Assembly: GCA_963678705.1 (NCBI GenBank)
Contig: OY783214.1
Span: 5,580,001-5,644,000 of the forward strand
DNA length: 64,000 nt
DNA from: Panorpa germanica
Taxonomy: Eukaryota > Arthropoda > Insecta > Mecoptera > Panorpidae
Direction: 5' to 3'
Each line of letters opens with the position of its first letter. The first letter of the stretch is position 1. Position numbers and translations under genes: made by a program. Under the pieces are notes generated by a model that saw nothing but the letters and a program-made list of their open reading frames with translations, did no database searches and was not told the DNA's origin. This document shows, piece by piece, positions 23,148 to 37,500 of the stretch.

Positions 23148-25185
23148 ATGGATATAACTGATAACGTAGACTCTTCTGGATTAGAAGGAATGGAAAGAAC
23201 TTGTGCCGTTATTAAACCGGAAGCTGCCAAATTTAAAGATGAGATTGAAGCACGGATATCGGAAGAAGGGTTTGAAATCGTGCAGGTAGGGTTTCTTTAT
23301 TTACTTCAATTGTCAGTTGTGTGATTGTAATAAATACGTAACTAGAAAGCTAATTTGAAAACAATTTAATTAATTTCGTGTAGTTTATTTAATTGTATAT
23401 CCTATATTGTTTTAATGCAGACTTTAACTGTTCAACTGACGCAAGATCAAGCGTCAGAGTTTTACGAGAGCGAATCTGATGACCCATCCTTTCAAGTGTT
23501 GATTGACAGCATGAGTAGTGCTCCGATATATGTCATGTGTCTAGCGAAAATAAATGCAATAGAAGATTTCAAAATTCTGATGGGCTCCCCCAGGTTTGTT
23601 GATCAATGTATAAACATCATATTTGAATTTCGCGCGCAATTATATATCCAATGGACTTGTGTCCTCATTATTCAATTGTTGATTGAAATTGATGTTAATA
23701 AATGTGTATTGGCGTGTCCATTTTATGAAATATCTAAATGTTGATGGAGATATAGCAATTAAGAATTTGAATTGTAGTTTTAGCGCTAGAAATGGTCGAA
23801 TTTAACGTCAGTTATTTGTTGAGTAGGTCAGTGCTGTGGTAATGTTTTGTAGCTGTTGGTAGTTGAAATAATCAAGTCAAGTCAAAGAATAATAAGTTTT
23901 TATTTTATTTAACCCTGCTAAGGCAGACATAATATTGAAATTTTATTGTTCCTGGAAATAGCTGTAAATAATATTTGATATTTTGATATATAAATACATA
24001 TAGCAGAGATTTATGAGCTGTAAGGTTGGTAACCTGTAAACTTTCCAGAGTTCTATCTTGAATATGCTATCTCTTTTACTCTCTGTTGTATAAAAGAGAT
24101 AGCAACTAGCGGCTGTGATGTCACATGCAGTTGGAATGTTGTCCAACGTTGAATCCCTCTAATAATTAAAAAGAAAAAATGACTTTTTTAATTGTTAATA
24201 TCTCCTGAAATATAAGGAGTTATTAAAAAATAATTGAACATTTGAGGTTCTAGTAACCCACTTTATCAATATATAGTACACTTTTATAGAAATTAAGACA
24301 TAGGACACAAGCCCATTGGAATTGATGTACTACATTTTATTTTCAGCCAAAAAAAATTTATTACAAATGTAAACATTTTTAATACAAATGTATTTATCAT
24401 AGAAAACATAAATATGTTTAAATCTCTTGAACAACTTAAAAAAATATAATACAAAAGTTTATGACGTCACACTTGTTAAAAAATCGTTGAGCAACAAACA
24501 TACTTAATAATATTTTCGACAGAGTTATTAAAAATAAGCAAAAAAGATTTAAATTTGTTTTACAAAACACTTTCTTTTGCAATTACAGTGTTTCTGAAGC
24601 ACGTTCTAGTTCTCCAGAGAGTCTTAGAGCTAAATATGGCGACGAAGAAAATGATGTGTTAAATGGAATTCACGGAAGCGAAAATCCGGAAGCTGCTATA
24701 ATGGAAATTCTCTTTTTCTTTCCACATAGTATGTATTGAGATTCTTATATAAATTTTTCGTTGTACTTTGTCTCTAGAATTGAATTGTTCAATTATTATT
24801 AAGTCTATAACATTGACCTCATACGTTTCGTTTAATAGATTTTAATTTAAATTTAAATCTTCGTTTATCACAAGGAATAGCTCTTCGGTTGTATTTTTAT
24901 ATTTTGTTTCTGGATTTAGTTAATGCTTCTTGCCGCTAGGTGCTACATTCTGTTAACATTACATTATTTTCAGTGATTTTGGAGCCTGTGCTAAGAGAGC
25001 CGCAACTGGACCACTATTTTGAAACAATCATTCACCCAACTCTTCTAAATGGTTTGAATGAATTGTGCCGTGCCAAGCCCGTAGAACCAGTGGTGTTTTT
25101 AGCAGATTGGCTGCTGATGAACAATCCAAACAGACCACACACAACCGACAGTCCATCAAATGAAGAAACAATTGCTCAATGTTAA
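23148..25185 (+). CDS. NME5: NME5-like nucleoside diphosphate kinase homologue with Dpy-30 motif
   Basis: Exons 23148-23285, 23421-23593, 24589-24728 and 24974-25185 join in frame to 220 aa, close to vertebrate NME5 (about 212 aa). The NDPK domain opens with TCAVIKPEA and includes the SLRAKYG block and the active-site segment NGIHGS, with His132 as the expected phospho-histidine. Exon 4 carries the C-terminal Dpy-30-like helix pair (LNGLNELCRAKPVEPVVFLADWL) that sets NME5 apart from plain NDP kinases. NME5 proteins are linked to radial spokes and axonemes of cilia and sperm, and catalytic activity is weak or disputed in the family. Start: ATG at 23148 is preferred; ATGs at 23139 and 23097 are in frame. 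Intron 2 holds a MITE. Expression in testis or ciliated sensory cells is an inference from the family. Confidence 0.9.
23650..24317 (+). mobile_element. MITE family A, copy d (with extra hairpin segment)
   Basis: Full-length copy in intron 2 of the NME5-like gene, 668 bases. It carries about 70 extra bases near 24038-24110, containing the inverted repeat GCTATCTCTTTT/AAAAGAGATAGC. The internal segment at the 'gtatgacgtgaaatgc' position is deleted. Confidence 0.88.
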
Positions 25186-26396
25186 TGAATTCTTTCATAA
25201 ATTCATATATTTTCTTATTATATATGTATGCACAATATTTAAACCACTTATTTATTTACCTAATAATTCAGTAAAGCAATATTTTATCTATTTTAATATG
25301 TACTTCTATCAAATTTAATAAAAGCAAATTATTTAAAATATTCTATACTGGTTCAATTCTCTGCTAATATTTATCACGTGTTGTAATGAAACTCATTTAC
25401 ATTTAAGTAAGTAAATAATAGAATTTCTAAAATAACATATTACTTATACCTGATATTAATCTACACTTCATTAAATCCGATTTTGATTAATTAAGAGCAA
25501 TCACACTTAATGCCATCTATATTTTAAATCAAATATTACTTCTTTAGTGCAGCTTTAAATCGCTAGATATAAATTACATATTACCTGGTTTTATATTAAA
25601 TAATTTATTTCATAATATTAATTGAATAAACTAAGCAGCTATTCGTAATTGTTGTTATGGAAATTCACTTTTATCAGTTCTTTCTATACATAATCAACGG
25701 TATTGTGACTTAAAGTGTTAATCCGTTGATGTTATGCTTTCGGATTCGATTCACGAAGCAGCACTATGTTTAACTAGATGGAAATGTTTCACTTTAACCT
25801 TTACTTTAAAAGTTACAAACTATCAAACATTCTGGTTGGAAAGACAAAAAGAAATACTAAGATAAGAAAAGGAATACTACGGCACATACAACATTCAGTG
25901 TGATTAAGTAGTATTCTTTCCAAGCGCAATTAATAATTCAATGAAAATAAAATAACTATTTGAAATAAACTAAATAAAATTTATTGAAACAATTTTTTAG
26001 TACATACGGTCATTCCATTGATCTAACACTAATAGTTTACAGTTCTATCACATGTTATATCTTGTCATTCCATTTAAAAATACAAACATTTATAACTAAA
26101 TGAGAATTTATTAATGTACAATTAAAAGAATAGCCTACACAACGCTTAAACTTAATTATTTAACATGCCATAAACATTTTCAATTAATTATAACTAGAAA
26201 CAGTTTGCTCAATTGTCATTTTGAAATCGTATTTTTACATTACAATCACACATTTAACAATAATTGAAATGCATATTTAATATATATTTATTAAAAGTTT
26301 ACTTTATTTTAAGATTACCACATTCTGAAATTGATTAATTAATATAATTTTACAATATGTGGAATAAATTGATAATGAATTGTTCTGTTTAAGAAA
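25186..26396. other. Convergent intergenic region, 3' UTRs
   Basis: Holds AATAAA at 25317-25322 for the NME5-like gene. On the minus strand, AATAAA (plus-strand TTTATT) at about 26287-26292 and 26303-26308 serves Sap-r. No further gene seen. Confidence 0.5.
25317..25322 (+). promoter_or_regulatory. Polyadenylation signal of the NME5-like gene
   Basis: AATAAA 132 bases after the stop codon, the first canonical signal downstream. Confidence 0.6.
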
Positions 26397-29300
26397 TTAA
26401 GCCAATGGACTTGTCTGGCCCCATACTTTATCCTGACAATGCTGAAGTGCCTGTAAAAATAATTTTGTATTAGTTTAAATTTACTTGACTGTTGGGAAAA
26501 ATGGTTGAAAATCTATTGGCAACGTACAGAGACTGCGACAAAAAAATTAGGGTGAATTGACATAAATTTCTCGCTTGCCATTTCATTGTCTTTACGTGTT
26601 CAGTTGCAGAAAAACAAATATTTTAACTTACCCCGCACAAATTGGCGTTGGCTTTGTTGGCACACCAATAACTGGGACCCCAAGTACATTCTTTGCTTCC
26701 TAGCTTTCCTACATAAGGAATAGGATGTCGCTGAAATTTCTTGTAATCAACATAATTTAACTGAGGATCTGGAATAGCACAGAGTCCTACTCTGGTGCAA
26801 ACCATGTTGGGATGGATCAGTTCGTTGACCAGATGAATGAAGCTTATGCCATATATATCGATCATTTCCTTACACTACAACACAAATTATACATTTTTAA
26901 TTAATCTTACCTGGCTGTAAATAAACGAATTTTATTTAATATATATTTTAAATTACCTGATTAAAATGTTTGGCGGGAAGTAAATGACAAACTTTCCTCA
27001 AAAGATTCTTCTCACTTTGATCTACAGTTGCATCTTGTTGTAATGTTCGAAGGGCAAGCACTGCTCCTTGGCATACTGCGCACTCTACTATATCATCTAG
27101 AGCCTCCAGTTTTATTCCATCCTCACAAAGACCAAGCATAGCACAGACCGATTTTGGATCCACTGCATTTACCAATAACTCAATTGCAAGATCACCATAC
27201 TGCTCGATGTAAGCATCACATTCTGTTTTGTATTTCTGAGAAGGTAAGACGCTGCAGATGTTTTTAACAGCATCAATAATTTCTTTTTCAGTTGCTTTAT
27301 CCTTAAGCTGTTTTTGAACTTGATGCATTACGTATTCACAAAGCGGACATGTTGGTTTTTCAGAAATATTATCTTTGTTTGCAATGGATTTTGGAATACC
27401 ATTGACTGTATTATCTTGAATTTCATTAGTCACTAAAAATGTGAAATTTATAATTATATAAAATATTTGTAATAGATGGCTGCCTACAATTAAAATATAA
27501 AATAGAGTTCTTACTTATGTCTAAGTCTTTCTGCTGCTGTACAGACTTTGTAATTGGAATAACCACCTCTAATAAGCTCGTGTCGGGTTTAGTATCTGTA
27601 CAGAATTTAATGTAAACGCAAACCTCTTGTGGGTTGAATTCTTTTACAAGCATTTCAATTATTTCATTGTAATACGATTCCACTAAATCGGTGCACTCGG
27701 GGGATAATGATTGTGGCAAATGTTTACACAAATTGTTCAAAGCATTTTCAATGGCAGCCTAAATGAATAATAATTTGATTAATAACATTATTTATTTATC
27801 CTCTTATACCCATTAGCTATAAAAACTTATTGATAGAACAACTAGCCTTTGATTTGTTGCTTTTAATTTGGTTTTCAATTGTGGTTATAGCGAGTAAACA
27901 CATAGGGCAAGTTGACTTATCGTTTGGAAGGGGATGCATAAATACTTCAACGTTGCGAACTTCTTCTTTTTGTGAGCATACTTTGAGTCCGGGGCAAACC
28001 TGCATTTAAAGAATTTAAAAAATGTTATAATAATTTAAATATAATAACTAAAAATAATAATTTAATATAAATAGAGGCTTAACGACATAAACAATTCTTT
28101 CTTACTTTAGATGGATCAATCTCTTGAACAAATAGTGCGATAAAAGCATCACCATATACAGAAACAAAATCTTTGCACTGACCAGTGACATAACTTGGTA
28201 GTTTGTCACAAAGACGCTCAACTACTTTCTTGATCTCATCCTGAAATTTTTCACAATTACTTTTACTTATAGTACAGTTTTGTAGCATTTACGTGTAAAT
28301 TACGCTTGACCGTATCTGCTATATAAATACTACATTATTATATTATATAAGAACCTCATTCTTTGGCGAACTGATTGCTTCTTGGACAAAATGGAGGAAG
28401 TATTCACAGAATACACAATATCTCTTTGGTTCATCAATCAAAACCTGTGGCATATATCTACTTGGTGGTAACTGCATAGCATTAATTTCACTAGCTGATA
28501 ATTTAGGGCCAGTTGATAATTTTCTTGGTTTTTGTTGTTCTGAATAAGTCTTCAATGTAAAAGCAGCGACCTCAGCAGACAATAGTGGCCAAATTGGAGT
28601 GTCTGCTTGTGCAATTGATTTCCAAGGTCCGCCCTGCATCAAATTAAAATAATTATCTAATGAAGTTATAATAAATACATTTGTTAAAATATATATATAC
28701 CAATGCAACGTTCTTCGGGCAAATTTCAGCTAAGGCACAAAGTTCACTGGGATCTAATTCGCTCACTAAAAATTGATAAGCTTTATCGTAATATTCATCA
28801 ACAAGACTTATGCATTCTTTTTTGAAGCTTCCAGTCTGTTTGCATAATCCTTCCATGACTTCTTTGAACTCAATTTCTGTGGTATTTGCAATAAGAATGT
28901 CTTTCAAATGGTTAACAAGCTGTTTGCAAAGATCACATGGTAAATCATCAGATTCAATTTCTACAACTCCAACAGCAGAGAGTGGCGTAATTTCAATTCC
29001 TTCAATTGCTTTAGTTTCATGAGTGTGGAATCTTGCACTGCAAACTCCAGCGATATGGCAAACATTTTGACCAGTGAAACTACTTTCCATATGCTGATAG
29101 ATATCTTTGAAATAAGTTAACATAATATTTGAACAAGAATCAGAAAAGCTTCCCATTGTACCGCACACATACAACAAAGTGTTAAGCACGTCATTTTCAC
29201 GACTAGCATGGAATTTGTCATGCATTTTGTCAACAAGCGAGTGGCATCTGTCACAAGTTAATTCAGGTTTTTCTATTTTCTTGATAGCTTCTGCTTCATG

Positions 29301-32300
29301 TTCCAAAAGTAATCTATCGATATGAGCATTATTACATAATCCAGCAACAGAGCACACGACATGTGGGTCCATTTGCGAAGTTAATGCTTCTATAAGTTCG
29401 GGAATAAAATCATCAACTAATTTATCGCATTCTTTAACTATAGCTTTGACATGTATTAAAGCACATGATCCCTCGAATACTTCTTTGAGTTCTTCTTGGG
29501 TTTCATTGCTTCTCAATTGATCACGAGCTTGCTGGACCATATCCAGACAAATCTTGCAGACACCATCGTTATCTACCTTAGGTTTTTGGTGTTCCCAAAC
29601 TGTTTGTATACAATGACTTACAGCGTTGCAATCCTTGGCGTTGCTAAAAAAAAAAAAATATTAAATATTAATCAGCATATAGAGGTTATTGAAATTTAGG
29701 CCAAAGGTTACGATCTATTAATAAATAATCACGTTTTGAAAAAAAAATACAGTATACAAGATTATGAATGAGCATGTGACCATTTCTGCAAGTTGTTAAC
29801 TGTTACAATATACTAAAACTACACTAGAAAATAATTTATTTAGTTTATTTTACTTTATTATGTTATTAATTATTATTGCTAATTTTAAAATCTAACTATG
29901 TTTGAAACAAATATTATATATTAAAACTGAAAATATATTAATTTAAAGATAATTTAAAACCTTCACTAAAATTACTGATTAAAATTTCTTCAACAAATCA
30001 CGTAATACCAAATTTATGATTTCTATCATTCCATAATGGATTATTCTCTACTTGTAGAGAATTTATAATCTGTCAGAGGTTTGATTATGGTGTATTTCCC
30101 TCTCTCAAAAACCATATCCAGGAAATCAAACAGAGAATTCAGACAAAATAGGCACATACTTATACACATATATAGTACATGAATTATACGAGATTTGCTA
30201 TTGAAATATTAACAAACAGACTATCATGTATAGTAGAATATTAATGTTATCATAATGAATTTCCCAGAAAGCTGTTTGTCATATTAAAGCTGTTTGAAAT
30301 ACATACAACTAAAATGAACAAATAGAATTCTGCAAACTAGTCTGTGGTGGTATGTCATATGACAATAATATGACAAAATAAATAAAATTTGCAGTGTTAC
30401 GAGACTTTAAAGAGGCTGTGAAGTTAGAAAGAATTTCTAGTTAGTGCAAAGAGCAATTCTGCAAGCCCCATTTCTACAGAGAGATTCCAAACCAATCTTT
30501 ACCAAATTTATACGGACTATAACAACTTTGCACTGCATTGATTCTGCATAAAAATTAATTTGAATCATTTCTTTATATATCTTTCCCTTTTCTGTTAGAT
30601 GCACACTAAAATGTTTCAGTATTTAATTTGGTCGGGATTGAATTACTAAAACGAATCTTTTTTTACAGACTCAGCAGCCATGCTTGTCGACAACAACTTT
30701 GCGAATTCAAATGCATAGTTATGCAGTTTTCACAAAGATATTAACAAACAAAACAAGCAACAAAGAAATAAATATTATAATAGTATGTGACATATACTGA
30801 TAATAAACTTACTGATAATAAACAATATTGCCAAAAAATGGCTTACTTAATCAAAAATTCCAAACTTGCATATCACATATACAACAATACTATTAAAATA
30901 CGTGTTATCTTTTTAAACTCTATCTTGTTCTATTCTAAACAAAATTATATGGAAGCTATATAGATCTGTTTGACTTTGAAGTATCATTAAGTAGAAATTT
31001 ATATTGACTTAAATACAATACATCTAATAGGATTTTAAATATTCTTATTGATTTCATATAATTAAAAATATATAATCTAGATATTAATGTATGTGTTAAA
31101 TAATACGTTTGATTTTATTAAAAGAAAGAAAATGAAGACAGTCCGATTAAAAACTAGAATACGAAAAATATCAAACATTCCTCAATATAATAATTATTAT
31201 AGCGTAAAATTATTATTTTCGCTTTGAATATAAAATTCGTTTGAATACACTTTCTAATAAGGTATTCTGGTTGCGTTATAGTGGTTGCAGGCGCATGAAA
31301 AGGATAAGTTGTTTCCATGGCTCTTTTCAACTGTAGCTCAAGGAAAACCGGGCATGAAGACAATGCCATAAAGGAGCTAAAGAACTCACTTATTCAATAC
31401 AACTTTGCATATTCCCAGCGTTTCTAGGCTGTAAGGAGCGAAGAGAATGATATTATTTCAATCTGTTTTTCCAAGCATCAGCAGATACCAATTATTATCA
31501 AATTAAAACTTCTAAATAAAAATCTATCCGAAAAGGAAAAAAGATAAATATATAAATGATTCAAGACCACGAAAACGGAAGAAAGTATAAGTTCCTTGTC
31601 TAGTCTATCGCAGTGCCTTTTTAGTATTTTTTATTTTATATAAATATGGAATTATGAAGTAAAAATGTTTGAGTTAATGGAATCATAAACGACCTTTTCG
31701 GATTATTAAAATCATAAGACCTCTGTATAGGGAGAGTCGTAAAATTACCATTTTTATTTTTAGAATGATACAGATTAACTATTTTACGCAAATTTTTTTT
31801 TTAAATAAAACTGGATTTCGCTTATGTAAAATATTCCCATTGTTTAAAGTAATACACACATTTTGTGTATAGCCGAAATAATTTGATATGTATTAATAGA
31901 TATTTCTAATTCGACGTTATTGTTAATTCTAAATTATGATTAACAGAACAACAAACTTTTGAGTGAAAGTTTCAAAATTTTGTTAACATAACAATTTATG
32001 TCACAAAGTGTGACTAATAGAGTGTGGTATACTATGACGAATTATTTTTATTGTATTTATTATTGCATGTTGTACAAAGTCGAAGTTCGTAGTGTTGTCA
32101 CAAGCACATAGTTTGAATAGTTGCAGTTTAACAAATAAATAATATTATTTAGTTTAAGCATTTTTATTATTTTACTTATAGTTCCTTAGACACATATTCG
32201 TAGAAAATGAATTTTTATCGATATATCTATTTGATCTTGAATTATATATTCTTTATATATTCAATTTGTTTGTTTTCATATTTTTACACTCTGTTCTAGA

Positions 32301-33375
32301 ACAGAGACTGAATGAGCTTGTGTTATACAAATGTCTTAAAATCTATATAGTACATTGATAAAGTTAGCATTAGAATATATAAATATTATTCATTAATGAA
32401 ATTAAAATTTATAAAAAGGAACTATTCAAAATTGTATATTCTTGAGAAACGAGTGATTCCTACTTCCGAAAACAATGTTATATATTTTTCAAGAATTACA
32501 TTTCTTATCTAAGAAGTTTTTATACTGAAATATTGTTAACTTTATTTTTAAGATAATATTTGCATACCTACAAATAATATATTGTATGTTAATAATGTTA
32601 ATTACATAATTATATAAGGAATGTCTATATGAAGATAAATAGCTAAAAGAGACCTATTGAAATATATCTAAACCGCTATCAATCCTCTATTTTAAAAGAT
32701 ATTATTTAATTCTAGTAACATAACTTTTAGGTATGATTTATTATTTGAATACAGTATTTATTCTAACTAAATTCAGTTATAGAAAAAAAAAATGCATTTA
32801 GTTAAATAAAAATATTTCTTATGAACAAATGACACATACGGATGAATAACACGTACAGGGGAGACTCAGTAAATTTGCCATTGAAAAATCAAATTCATTT
32901 CCTAGCATTTAACTTTGTAGATATAGAAAAGGATGAATGACTCAATGATATGGCATGACTCGAAGTACAAATATATGCGCAACGTTAAATTGTTTACGAA
33001 AATATTTACTTTAAAATAGTCCAATCTAAGGTCGTAGTTTATCAACCAAAATAAACATTAATATTATTATGGAAAACAAAGTTCAATACTTACGCTAAAC
33101 TGCCGCACCAGAATGATGGGCCCCATGTACATTCTTTTGATCCTAAAAGTCTTCCTCCACGATTTACTTTGAATATTCTTGGAGAAGCATTTATTGTCCC
33201 TGTGCATGAAAAAAAATTCAATTGTGATTATCATTGTGCTTTGTCTGTCAAAACAAGACGCAATAGAAACCGTAAAACTGTCATTTTAGCTTTTAAATAA
33301 TAAATTAGGTTATTCAATAATATTAAACTTACCAACAATAAGGCCGAAAATGGCCAGAAGTAACACTTTTCTCAT
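26397..33375 (-). CDS. Sap-r: Prosaposin / saposin-related lysosomal precursor
   Basis: Ten exons: 33375-33333, 33199-33094, 29643-28701, 28633-28355, 28240-28106, 27999-27847, 27758-27515, 27432-26957, 26874-26632 and 26450-26397. They encode 891 aa. Residues 1-14 (MRKVLLLAIFGLIV) form a signal peptide. SapA domains sit at both ends, marked by GSKECTWGPSFWC and GSKECTWGPSYWC. Between them are seven SapB domains, each with CxxC at the start and VCxxxGLC-like endings; three are in exon 3, one spans exons 4-6, one exons 6-7, one is in exon 8 and one spans exons 8-9. Saposins are released in lysosomes and present sphingolipids to hydrolases. Oddity: intron 6 appears to start with GC (donor AAAG|GCTAGT), which is needed to keep frame and the SapB spacing. 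Intron 2 is 3.45 kb with no recognisable repeat. Confidence 0.95.
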
Positions 33376-34571
33376 TGTTTAATTAACTACAAATAAATTT
33401 CAAAATTATTTACACTTTCCTAATGACTATTAAAAATGATTTGAAGCGTCTATTATAAATTTAGCTGGATTTATAAAGTTTTGCGACTTACAATTAGCAT
33501 TCGTTTACAACATCGTTCGTTTCCGGACGTCAAAGAAGATAGACAAATCGAAACCGTTCATTTGAAATGACGTACTGCTGGTACACTCAAGCATAAGCAA
33601 AATCGTGAACTTCAAATAATTATTCAAACAAAAACAAAATGAAATAAGCTGATAAATATTTTGCACTGTTACTTAATTACTCAAATAACAGATAATTAGA
33701 TTTAGACAATATAACCGAGGTAGTTGAGTATAGCGCTAGAGCACGCTAGAGCGTAACAATGTATTCGTATTCAATTTCCGGCAACAGTAAAGAAATATAT
33801 TTATTCCGTTACTGGAAAAAAGTGCCCAGTGCATTATATCTTGTTAAGAGCTTCATTTCCATTCTATGACTGAGATTAAGTAACGTTGTGCGCAGTTACT
33901 ACGAAACACAGTTAGTGCGAAAATAACTTTGTGAAACTTGGAAGCCATTCGAACCATTAGTATAAAAGTATAAAATTTTAAAACAGTTTTTTAAGGACAA
34001 AAAGCAGTCGAAATTTATTTTGGTAATGAATTATTATTGGGAAATGAATATTATAATTTTGGTTTGTGTGTATAAAATCTGAAGAAAATTTTCCTGGAGT
34101 TCATTCTTATAAACTGGAATTTTTAGATAATTCTAGCCCATATAATATTATTTATTAATTCTTGCTCATATAATACTTTGTTCAGTGATTGCTGCATAAA
34201 ACTATTCCAAACCAAAAATATCATCCGTCCATCAATTTATTTGTTTTTCTTGTACATATCTTTTAGTACAAATTTTTTAGTACAAAGATAGATTTTCACT
34301 GGAAGCAAATTTAAAAGGCTTCTTTTTTGTACTTGGCGCGTTCCTATTTTCTTTTGTTGAGTTGCCAGACCTATTTATTATTTTCTCTGCTATACATTTT
34401 AAACTGGTACCCCTGTTAACTTTGTTAGTTTAGAATTTCTCATGACAGTTCACGGTAAACTAACCTTAAATAAATTTTGCACCACATTGCAAACACATCA
34501 CAGCACATGTTTGTAGTAATCGAGTTCATATTTATTGAATTTAAAATTTCATATAATAAACGAATAAAGTG
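33376..34571. other. Divergent intergenic region between Sap-r and RRP12
   Basis: About 1.2 kb holding both 5' UTRs and promoters. It is AT-rich and no motif stands out clearly. No additional gene was seen. Confidence 0.4.
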
Positions 34572-37500
34572 ATGGGGAAATTTCGCTCAAAACTGAAAGG
34601 CCAGACAAAGGGAAAACGATGGCCAAAAGGACAATCATCAAACTCCAATCCCGAAACAAAAAAATATCGGAACAAATCAAAACACGGATTATTTCAAAAT
34701 AATTTGGGTAAGTATTCGTAATTCTTATTTTATATACTATTAAGTCTTTAATAACACCAAGTAATTGTTAAATTAGGTGATTCGAATCTTACTGCAAATG
34801 CTGTTCGTCTGCATGAAGCCAGATTGGCATTTTCTGGAAAATCGGAAGTATCAACACTTGCTGAAAGTCTTAGAGATGTTGACATTGCCGATGATGTTAC
34901 ACATACCGTAACTGATGATGTTTCAGAAATAGATACTGAAAGTGTTAATTCCCGTACAAGTTACAAAACTTTTCAGACCTTTGCTTCCGACTGGAGTGAA
35001 TGTTCTAATGTCAGTTTTAAAAAGTATGTTACTGTTGTATACAAATAGTTATATTATTCGCTATGATATCATTCATTGCATTATTTATATTCTAGGTTAC
35101 TTTTAAACTTTAAATCGAATTCAACATTTCACAAGGAAATGTTGGCTATCTTAGCAGCAATAACAGAAATTATTAACGAAAAGGGTGGTACACAGAGTTC
35201 TACAGAATACTTTGCAGCATTGGTAATATCCCTTATAAAATAAAGACAAATTCACAAATAAGTACAAAGCCCTGCTCATATTTCTTTCTTTCTCGCAGAT
35301 GGAAACTCTTACCATATCTGAATCAGAAAATGGAACTCAGCCAACAACTGAGAGTGAAAATGGAATTCACGCAACATTATCTCTTTTATCTATGGGAATC
35401 AAGAGTGTACCAAAGCCTGTTTTAAACGTCAAATTTTCTGATGCTGGACAACTATTCATGGATTTATTAGAAAAATATAAAGATACTGAAAAACAAAATT
35501 TATTAAGATGTGTAAGCTATATTGTAATGATTTTAATGTATACATATATTTGTATATATGTAGAAACAACTAAACACCTACAGACAGATATGTATAGATA
35601 ATTATTATTTTAATTGCTTTTAGATTTTGGGCTGTATGTCTGTTCTACTAAGGGCTCAGGCAAAAGCAGTATGGTATAATAGTAGTAATCTTGCAATGAC
35701 TATGATAAATTATATACTTGCGTTTACGATACATAAGAAACCAAAGGTAGAGAAAAAAAACTTTCTTTTTATTTATTTTTTAACAATTTTGCTCCTTTTA
35801 AACCTTTCGAATCTTATATGTAAGACAATTTCTCAGTACTGTATTCATGACACTTATTAAATTCGTTCCAGACTAGAAAGGCTGCTCAACATGCTATCGC
35901 AGCTATATTAAGAGGTAGTTGTTTTATGTTAGAAGATAATGCTCCCAAAGTTCACCCAGCTGCTGGCCGAGTTGCAGAGTAAGTATGCATTAAACTTAAA
36001 CATAGTCCTTATGATTCATTTCTAAAACAATATTCCCTTCTTCCAGGTACTGTTTGCAATATTTTCAAGGAAGTTCATTTAGCTCTGAACAAACTGTGAT
36101 CTTACATACTTTGACAATGCTTAAAGATATTTTACATGGATTTTCAAAAGAAGACATAAAAGTACAGGACTTTTCCATTTATATAATTATTTAAATTTAC
36201 TGCTATTTATCAAATTTATGTTAATTATCGTTTCAGAAAGTGTGTGAATCTGTATTATCTATAATGACTGTTAGTAACGTATTACTTCAAAAATGTTGCT
36301 TGGAAACAATTTATGCACTATTTCATGCTTCAACAAACAAAGTTGTTGATAAGGATAGTACTGATGAAATGGATGAAAAATTAAGTCTCTTCAAATTTAG
36401 CACCAATCTTACATCACATTTAACAGTAAAGTTATTACAAGCATTATATGATTATAAACCAGGAAGAACTGATGTTCCTCAGATGCAAGCCTGGGTTGTT
36501 GTGATGCAACAGGGACATGTATGTCTAGCGAGGTAAGTGATTGTTTTTAATAAGATGTGATACATATAGTTTATTAATAAATTACTGATTAATCTTTATA
36601 AACACATTTATAGTTTGGACTTCAAAGATTCTTTGAAAATGCTGCCACAATTTGTTGAAACTTGTGCTGGTGATTTATGGCTATCAGAACATGAAGAAAT
36701 AGCCAACTCTGCGACTAATGCTCTAAAAGAAATTCTTTATGAGTGTGTAAAACCCGCGTGTGAAACAAAGAGCGTAGTAGATCAGAATGAAGTTATATTA
36801 GGAAAAGTTTTTGCTTCCATTTCGAAAGCTTTGTCTACACCATTTGGCCATGCAGCTACTCATGTCATACACGTATTGGCTGTATGTTTCGAGGTTGGTT
36901 GTGTGCACATTTATTTAAATATAAAAATATTTCTTTGAAAATTATTTAATTATGTGTGTACGTTTGTTTCATTAGATTGGCGGGGAGAACTGTAAGAAAT
37001 TTTTAAAGGAACCACTCAGTATATTGGGCAATCGTCGTGATCCTTCAGGAACGACCCTTTTGCCTAATACAGCAGCACGAATTGAACATGCTATAGGAGT
37101 TGCAATAAAGAATTGCGGACCAGAATTTGTTCTCGAAGTTATTCCACTTGTAGGTGCAGACGGAAATGTGAATATAGATCGGTCATGGTTACTTCCCATT
37201 TTGAAAGACAAAATCCATGGCGCAACAATTGCATTCTTTGGCGGACACATTTTAAACTTGGCAACCCAATGTAAAAGACAGTGTGAATTATTGCATACAA
37301 ATGGAGAGAAAAATAAAGCACATACGTATGATTTATTATGTTTTCAACTATGGGGATTGCTTCCCTCATTTTGTAATGGTCCAACCGATATTAAACAAAG
37401 CTTCAAGAAAATTGCCAGAGTTTTGGGAAACATTTTAGAAGAAAGAAAAGAATTAAGAGGAACAGTATTCACTGGTTTACGAAAATTAATTTCTGGAGCT

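Noticed and set aside
28810-29699. Plus-strand frames over Sap-r exon 3
   Set aside because: Antisense to saposin-coding sequence, no features of their own.
36972-37384. Minus-strand frames across the NUC173 exon of RRP12
   Set aside because: Shadows of a conserved exon.
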